Part shown: positions 59,884 to 64,000 of the stretch, piece after piece | Position numbering within the stretch: the stretch's first letter is position 1 | How the letters are laid out: each line of letters starts with the position of its first letter | NCBI RefSeq assembly: GCF_017589465.1 | Contig: NZ_JAELYA010000001.1 | Coordinates: 930,001 to 994,000, forward strand | Origin: Pseudomonas schmalbachii | GTDB lineage: Bacteria > Pseudomonadota > Gammaproteobacteria > Pseudomonadales > Pseudomonadaceae | Length of the DNA stretch: 64,000 nt | Direction: 5' to 3' | Program-made: the position numbers and the translations under genes | The notes under the pieces: generated by a model | What the model was told of the DNA's origin: nothing | Databases searched by the model: none | What the model saw: the letters and a program-made list of their open reading frames with translations, nothing else

Positions 59884-59945
59884 GTAGGGCGGGTGCAACC
59901 CGCCATTTTGGCCGTTGGCATATTGGCGGGTTGCACCCGCCCTAC
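59884..59945. repeat. REPIN, family E
   Basis: Inverted arms GTAGGGCGGGTGCAACCCGC and GCGGGTTGCACCCGCCCTAC, each with a GGCGGGT/ACCCGCC hairpin. Confidence 0.9.
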
Positions 59946-59965
59946 GATCGCTGACATTGCGGCTT

Positions 59966-60010
59966 CCCTCACCCCAGCCCTCTCCCTCCGGGAGAGGGCT
60001 GGGGTGAGGG
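59966..60010. repeat. Near-perfect 21-bp family C hairpin
   Basis: The left arm CCCTCACCCCAGCCCTCTCC plus one C pairs over 21 bases with the right arm GGGAGAGGGCTGGGGTGAGG plus one G around a 3-base TCC loop. The other family C copies have arms separated by 70-80 bases, so this is a collapsed copy with the centre deleted. Confidence 0.9.
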
Positions 60011-60024
60011 CACACCCAACGCAG

Positions 60025-60041
60025 GTGTATCCCGCCCTACG
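60025..60041. repeat. Partial family E REP arm at the phhR stop
   Basis: TATCCCGCCCTACG is a worn right arm of family E. On the minus strand its GTAG gives the TAG stop codon (60037-60039) of phhR. Confidence 0.7.
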
Positions 60042-61596
60042 ATTCGTCCTGACCGATCCCGTGGTGCCGCAATTTGTTGGCGATGGTCGTATGCGACACG
60101 CCGAGCCGCTTGCCCAACTGCCGGCTGCTTGGGTGTTCGCGGTAGAGGCGTTCCAGCACGGCCTTTTCGAAGCGGCCGACGATGGCGTCGAGGCCGCCTT
60201 CCAGGGAGAAGTCGCCCAGTGGGTGCGGCGCGCCGTAGTCCGGCAGGCGGATGTGTTCCGGCTTGATAGTGCCACCCTCGCACAGGGAAACCGCCTGGAA
60301 CAGCACGTTCTCCAGCTGCCGCACGTTGCCCGGCCAGTGGTAGCGGCCGAGGCGGTCCAGGGCCTGTGGCGCCAGTTTCGGCAGCGGGCAGCCGATCAGC
60401 CGGCTGGCCTGGTCGAGGAAGTGTTCGACCAGCGGTTCCAGGCCATCCAGGCATTCGCGCAGCGGCGGGATGTGCAGCGACAGCACGTTCAGCCGGTGGT
60501 AGAGGTCCTGGCGGAATTCGCCCTTGGCGCAGAGTTCGGAGAGATCCTGCTGGGTCGCGCAGATCACCCGCACGTCGAGGTAGACCTCCTCGTCGCTGCC
60601 GACCCGGCGGAAGCAGCCGTCCTGCAGGAAGCGCAGCAGCTTGGCCTGCAGGCGCGGGCTCATCTCGCCGACGCCATCGAGGAACAGCGTGCCGCCGGCG
60701 GTGAGTTCCAGCAGGCCGAGCTTGCCTTCCGGGCGCGCGCCTTCGAAGGCGCCGGGGCCGTAGCCGAACAGTTCGGTCTCGGCCATGGATTCCGGCAGGC
60801 CGGCGCAGTTCAGCGCCATGAACGGCGACTGCCCGCGCGGGCTGGCCATGTGGCAGGCGCGGGCGAGCAGCTCCTTGCCGGTGCCGGTTTCGCCCTCGAT
60901 CAGCAGCGGCGCATCCAGCGGCGCCATGCGGCGCGCCTCGCGGACCACCGCGGCCATCACCCGCGAGCTCTGGAAGATGCTGTCGAAGCCGCGCAGTTCC
61001 AGGCGCCGCACGTTATAGATGCGCTCGCCGACCCGATCCGCGCGGTGCAGGGTGAGCACGGCGCCGGCCAGCGCCTCGTTCTCGTCGTTCTCCGACTGCA
61101 GCGGCGCAATGTCGGCGAGGAACACGTCGCCCTTCACCTTCACCCGCAGGCCGTTGAGCCGCGCCTTGTTGGCCCGGACCAGTTCCGGCAGGTCGAGGTC
61201 TTCCACGTAGCGCGACAGCGGAATGCCCGGCACCTCGTCGACACGCACGCCGAGCAGTTGGGCGGCGGCGCGGTTGGCGGCGACGATCTGCCCGGCCATG
61301 TCGATGGACAGCACCGGGAAGTCCAGCGCGGCGAGCAATGCGTTGAGTTCGAGATGGCGGCGTTCGCTGGGCATCAGGCCGACGCGCTTGACGCCGAACA
61401 CGCCGGGGATCGCTTCCAGCTTGGGCCGCAGCGACTGGAACTGCAGGTTGATCAGGTTCGGGCAGAGCAGGTAGATGGCGTTGCCCTGCTCGCCGCCGAC
61501 CTCGCCGCGATTGACGTTGATGCCGTATTCGACCAGCAGGTTGAGGATGTCGCGAAGGATGCCGACGCGGTTCTGGCAGTGCACCTTGATGCGCAT
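60037..61596 (-). CDS. phhR: PhhR, TyrR-type aromatic amino acid regulator
   Basis: The 519-residue regulator has an N-terminal ACT domain (1-75), a PAS domain (about 80-190), an AAA+ domain (205-430) with GETGTGKE at 235-242, and a TyrR-type helix-turn-helix (RQLGKRLGVSHTTIANKL). The sigma-54 contact loop GAFTGA is changed to GAFEGA at 282-287. It activates phenylalanine hydroxylase and tyrosine catabolism genes in pseudomonads, responding to aromatic amino acids. The start at 61596 is clear from the conserved MRIKVHCQNRVGI. Divergent from phhA. Confidence 0.94.
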   Translation of the reverse strand: MRIKVHCQNRVGILRDILNLLVEYGINVNRGEVGGEQGNAIYLLCPNLINLQFQSLRPKLEAIPGVFGVKRVGLMPSERRHLELNALLAALDFPVLSIDMAGQIVAANRAAAQLLGVRVDEVPGIPLSRYVEDLDLPELVRANKARLNGLRVKVKGDVFLADIAPLQSENDENEALAGAVLTLHRADRVGERIYNVRRLELRGFDSIFQSSRVMAAVVREARRMAPLDAPLLIEGETGTGKELLARACHMASPRGQSPFMALNCAGLPESMAETELFGYGPGAFEGARPEGKLGLLELTAGGTLFLDGVGEMSPRLQAKLLRFLQDGCFRRVGSDEEVYLDVRVICATQQDLSELCAKGEFRQDLYHRLNVLSLHIPPLRECLDGLEPLVEHFLDQASRLIGCPLPKLAPQALDRLGRYHWPGNVRQLENVLFQAVSLCEGGTIKPEHIRLPDYGAPHPLGDFSLEGGLDAIVGRFEKAVLERLYREHPSSRQLGKRLGVSHTTIANKLRHHGIGQDES

Positions 61597-61724
61597 GGAA
61601 GCAGCCCGGATTTGTCGTTCTAGAGGGCTTCCGGGGCCAGTTTTTCGCACGCAGCCCGGAAATTTCCGTCAAGAATATGTGACATCTCGACGCATCATCA
61701 AGCTCATCGACTGAGGACTTTCGC

Positions 61725-61752
61725 CATTTCGTAAAATTTTCTTTACGAAATG
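61725..61752. promoter_or_regulatory. PhhR/TyrR box between phhR and phhA
   Basis: CATTTCGTAAA-N6-TTTACGAAATG is a perfect 11+11 dyad. Its centre, GTAAA-N6-TTTAC, matches the TyrR/PhhR box consensus TGTAAA-N6-TTTACA. It lies 106 bases upstream of the phhA ATG and can serve both divergent promoters. Confidence 0.88.
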
Positions 61753-61797
61753 ACCGCTCCGGACCGCCTGTCGGCACTCTCGCCCCTGCTGCACGGG

Positions 61798-61811
61798 GGC
61801 ATCGGCCGCGC
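61798..61811 (+). promoter_or_regulatory. Possible sigma-54 promoter of phhA
   Basis: GG-N10-GC spacing occurs as GGCATCGGCCGCGC. It keeps GGCA at -24 but has CGC, not TTGC, at -12. It lies 60 bases downstream of the PhhR box centre, a workable enhancer distance. P. aeruginosa phhA was reported to need sigma-54, but the match is partial. Confidence 0.35.
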
Positions 61812-61857
61812 TATTCATAGGTCATCACAACAACAAAGCCTCGCAGCCGGAGGACCC

Positions 61858-62646
61858 ATGAAAGCAACGCAGTACGTGGCCCGCAAACCAGACGAGCACG
61901 GTTTCATCGACTACCCGGAAGCCGAGCACCAGGTCTGGAACACCCTGATCACCCGACAGATGAAAGTGATCGAGGGCCGCGCCTGTCAGGAATACTTCGA
62001 CGGCATCGAGCAGCTCGCCCTGCCCCACGACCGCATCCCGCAGCTGGACGAGATCAACAAGGTGCTGCAGGCCACCACCGGCTGGAGCGTCGCCCGGGTG
62101 CCGGCGCTGATCCCCTTCCAGACCTTCTTCGAGCTGCTGGCCAGCCAGCAATTCCCGGTCGCCACCTTCATCCGCACCCCGGAAGAACTGGACTACCTGC
62201 AGGAACCGGACATCTTCCACGAGATCTTCGGCCACTGCCCGCTGCTGACCAACCCATGGTTCGCCGAGTTCACCCACACCTACGGCAAGCTCGGCCTCAA
62301 GGCGACCAGGGAAGAACGCGTCTACCTCGCCCGCCTGTACTGGATGACCATCGAATTCGGCCTGGTGGAAACCTCCCAGGGCAAGCGCATCTACGGCGGC
62401 GGCATCCTTTCCTCGCCGAAGGAAACCGTCTACTGCCTCTCCGGCGAGCCCGAGCACCAGCCGTTCGATCCGCTGGAAGCCATGCGCACGCCGTACCGCA
62501 TCGACATCCTGCAGCCGCTGTACTTCGTCCTGCCGGACCTCAAGCGCCTGTTCGACCTGGCCCACGAGGACATCATGGCGCTGGTGCACCAGGGCATGCA
62601 GCTTGGCCTGCACGCACCGAAATTCCCGCCGAAACAGGCTGCCTGA
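61858..62646 (+). CDS. phhA: Phenylalanine-4-hydroxylase
   Basis: The 262-residue tetrahydrobiopterin-dependent monooxygenase turns phenylalanine into tyrosine. Iron ligands are His121 and His126 in IFHEIFGHCP, and Glu166 in WMTIEFGL. It lacks the regulatory domain of the animal enzyme, as bacterial PhhA does. The ATG at 61858 follows GGAGGACCC. It leads the phhABC operon under PhhR; a REPIN lies between it and phhB. Confidence 0.96.
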   Translation: MKATQYVARKPDEHGFIDYPEAEHQVWNTLITRQMKVIEGRACQEYFDGIEQLALPHDRIPQLDEINKVLQATTGWSVARVPALIPFQTFFELLASQQFPVATFIRTPEELDYLQEPDIFHEIFGHCPLLTNPWFAEFTHTYGKLGLKATREERVYLARLYWMTIEFGLVETSQGKRIYGGGILSSPKETVYCLSGEPEHQPFDPLEAMRTPYRIDILQPLYFVLPDLKRLFDLAHEDIMALVHQGMQLGLHAPKFPPKQAA

Positions 62647-62656
62647 ACACACAACC

Positions 62657-62729
62657 GTAGGTTGGCGCTGAGCTTGCGAAGCCCAACGAATCCGACTGTT
62701 GGGCTTCACTGCGTTCAGCACCAACCTAC
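62657..62729. repeat. REPIN, family A, inside the phh operon
   Basis: Arms GTAGGTTGGCGCTGAGCTTG and GTTCAGCACCAACCTAC. It occupies most of the 115-base gap between phhA and phhB, which are otherwise a compact operon, so it may shape mRNA ends or the ratio of the two proteins. Confidence 0.9.
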
Positions 62730-62761
62730 GCTATGTCTACGCATTCGATAAGGAGAACCCC

Positions 62762-63118
62762 ATGACCGCCCTCACCCAAGCCCATTGCGAAGCCTGCCGC
62801 GCCGATGCACCGAAGGTTTCCGACGAAGAACTGGCCGTGCTGATCAAGCAGATCCCGGACTGGAACATCGAGGTCCGCGACGGCCACATGGAGCTGGAAA
62901 AGGTCTTCCTGTTCAAGAACTTCAAGCACGCCCTGGCGTTCACCAACGCGGTCGGCGAGATTGCCGAGGCGGAAGGCCACCACCCGGGCCTGCTGACCGA
63001 GTGGGGCAAGGTCACCGTGACCTGGTGGAGCCACTCGATCAAGGGCCTGCACCGCAACGACTTCATCATGGCCGCCCGCACCGACGAGGTGGCGAAGACC
63101 GCCGAGGGCCGCAAATGA
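62762..63118 (+). CDS. phhB: Pterin-4a-carbinolamine dehydratase
   Basis: The 118-residue enzyme regenerates the pterin cofactor for PhhA by dehydrating 4a-hydroxytetrahydrobiopterin. The PCD signature is [20 protein letters not shown], followed by [15 protein letters not shown]. The start follows AAGGAGAACCCC. Its stop overlaps the phhC start (ATGA, 63115-63118). Confidence 0.95.
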   Translation: MTALTQAHCEACRADAPKVSDEELAVLIKQIPDWNIEVRDGHMELEKVFLFKNFKHALAFTNAVGEIAEAEGHHPGLLTEWGKVTVTWWSHSIKGLHRNDFIMAARTDEVAKTAEGRK

Positions 63119-64000
63119 ACCATTTCGCCCAGGTCGCCCGGATACCCGGCGACCCCATCCTCGGCCTGCTCGACGCCTTCCGCGCCGACCCGAACCCGAC
63201 CAAGCTGGACCTCGGCGTCGGCGTCTACAAGGACGCCCAGGGCCTGACGCCGATCCCGCGCGCGGTGAAGCTCGCCGAACGCCATCTGGTCGAGCACGAG
63301 ATCACCAAGAGCTACGTCGGCGGCCACGGCGATGCGCTGTTCGCCGCACGCCTGTGCGAACTGGTGCTGGGCAGCGACTCGCGGCTGCTCGCCAGCCAGC
63401 GCGCCGACGCCACCCAGACACCCGGCGGCACCGGCGCCCTGCGCCTGGCGGCGGACTTCATCGCCCGCTGCCTGCCGGGCCGTGGAGTGTGGCTGAGCGA
63501 CCCGACCTGGCCGATCCACGAAACCATCTTCGCCACCGCCGGGCTGAAGGTTTCCCACTACCCCTACGTCGGCGCCGACAACCATCTGGACGTCGACGGC
63601 ATGCTCGCCGCCCTGGAGCAGGTGCCCCGTGGCGACGTGGTGCTGCTGCACGCCTGCTGCCACAACCCGACCGGCTTCGACCTCGCCTACAACGACTGGC
63701 AGCGGGTGCTGGACGTGGTCAAGCGGCGCGCCCTGCTGCCGCTGATCGACTTCGCCTACCAGGGCTTCGGCGACGGACTGGAAGAGGACGCGCGCGCCGT
63801 GCGCCTGTTCGCCGAAAGCCTGCCGGAACTGCTGATCACCAGTTCCTGCTCGAAGAACTTCGGCCTCTACCGCGACCGCGTCGGTGCGCTGATCGTCTGC
63901 GCGGCGAATGCCGGCGAGCTCACCGACGTGCGCAGCCAACTGGCCTACCTGGCGCGCAACCTGTGGTCCACCCCGCCCGCCCACGGCGCCGAGGTGGTCG
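63115..64000 (+). CDS. phhC: Aromatic amino acid aminotransferase, 5' part (cut by window end)
   Basis: The first 295 codons of a class I (AspC/TyrB-like) aminotransferase are in the window; about 100 residues are missing. Reading begins [22 protein letters not shown] and continues with [26 protein letters not shown] and the Lys-containing [15 protein letters not shown], where the PLP lysine is expected in SCSKNFG. It deaminates tyrosine and phenylalanine in the PhhR regulon. Its start overlaps phhB by four bases. Confidence 0.93.
   Translation, partial: MNHFAQVARIPGDPILGLLDAFRADPNPTKLDLGVGVYKDAQGLTPIPRAVKLAERHLVEHEITKSYVGGHGDALFAARLCELVLGSDSRLLASQRADATQTPGGTGALRLAADFIARCLPGRGVWLSDPTWPIHETIFATAGLKVSHYPYVGADNHLDVDGMLAALEQVPRGDVVLLHACCHNPTGFDLAYNDWQRVLDVVKRRALLPLIDFAYQGFGDGLEEDARAVRLFAESLPELLITSSCSKNFGLYRDRVGALIVCAANAGELTDVRSQLAYLARNLWSTPPAHGAEVV

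Noticed and set aside
57079-61623. A 1514-codon plus-strand open frame across lhr and phhR
   Set aside because: It is antisense to two well-recognised genes, has low-complexity A/R/Q/V-rich composition and no recognisable domain. Long antisense frames are expected at this GC content.
61773-61793. A second sigma-54-like site (CGGCACTCTCGCCCCTGCTG) before phhA
   Set aside because: The -24 GG and the -12 GC are two bases off the required spacing.

Overview
The window is chromosomal DNA of a GC-rich gammaproteobacterium, almost certainly a Pseudomonas close to the P. aeruginosa / P. nitroreducens / P. citronellolis group. The evidence is the minCDE order with a TTG-started minD, a FimV-like protein, the LapD/LapG pair, the osmoprotectant dipeptide (NAGGN) cluster, phhRABC, and many GTAG-type REP elements. 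It is a mosaic of core blocks that, from memory, lie apart in P. aeruginosa PAO1. I see no prophage, integrase, CRISPR array, rRNA or tRNA. This call rests on reading protein motifs and was not confirmed by a database search.

Layout. 1-4582 (minus): acetate uptake genes (DUF485 partner and actP), then a cyclic-nucleotide/CBS/DUF294 protein overlapping a DnaQ-like exonuclease. 4722-12421 (minus): a complete nitrous-oxide reductase operon nosR-Z-D-F-Y-L, with a perfect ANR/DNR box (12408-12421) upstream of nosR and a terminator after nosL. 12444-16843: a betaine-type binding protein, a DUF2061 protein, a GH17-domain membrane protein, a small membrane protein and a GNAT acetyltransferase. 16944-21539: four envelope-lipid-type genes (alpha/beta hydrolase, MlaA-like protein, patatin, LpxL/HtrB-like acyltransferase). 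21686-25738: minCDE, an RluA-type pseudouridine synthase and an M18 aminopeptidase. 25992-30531: a five-gene ABC importer operon that encloses an alkaline-phosphatase-superfamily enzyme. 30809-37338: FimV-like protein, MarR regulator, RecQ, YecA and YbaN-like proteins. 37479-44734: an RND pump with its adaptor, then lapG-lapD. 44832-49869: PPK2-type phosphotransferase, MnmC, a TSUP permease and a second MarR regulator. 50001-54807: the NAGGN osmolyte operon. 55103-59814: a YheU-like protein and the giant helicase Lhr. 60037-64000: phhR divergent from phhA-phhB-phhC, with phhC cut by the window end.

The most striking non-genic feature is intergenic. At least 19 loci carry palindromic repeats of about six families. 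Most have the REP layout of a GTAG start, a hairpin and usually an inverted second copy (REPIN). They sit mainly at 3' ends and in convergent gaps. In seven genes the TAG of the repeat's GTAG, or a codon inside the repeat, is the stop codon, and in the RND pump the repeat is translated as an 11-residue tail. One repeat pair is nested inside another.

No wholly new system stands out. The best candidates for follow-up are the REP-supplied stop codons, the ABC importer/phosphatase operon, the four-gene envelope-lipid neighbourhood with a non-lipidated MlaA homologue, and the DUF294/DnaQ pair beside actP.
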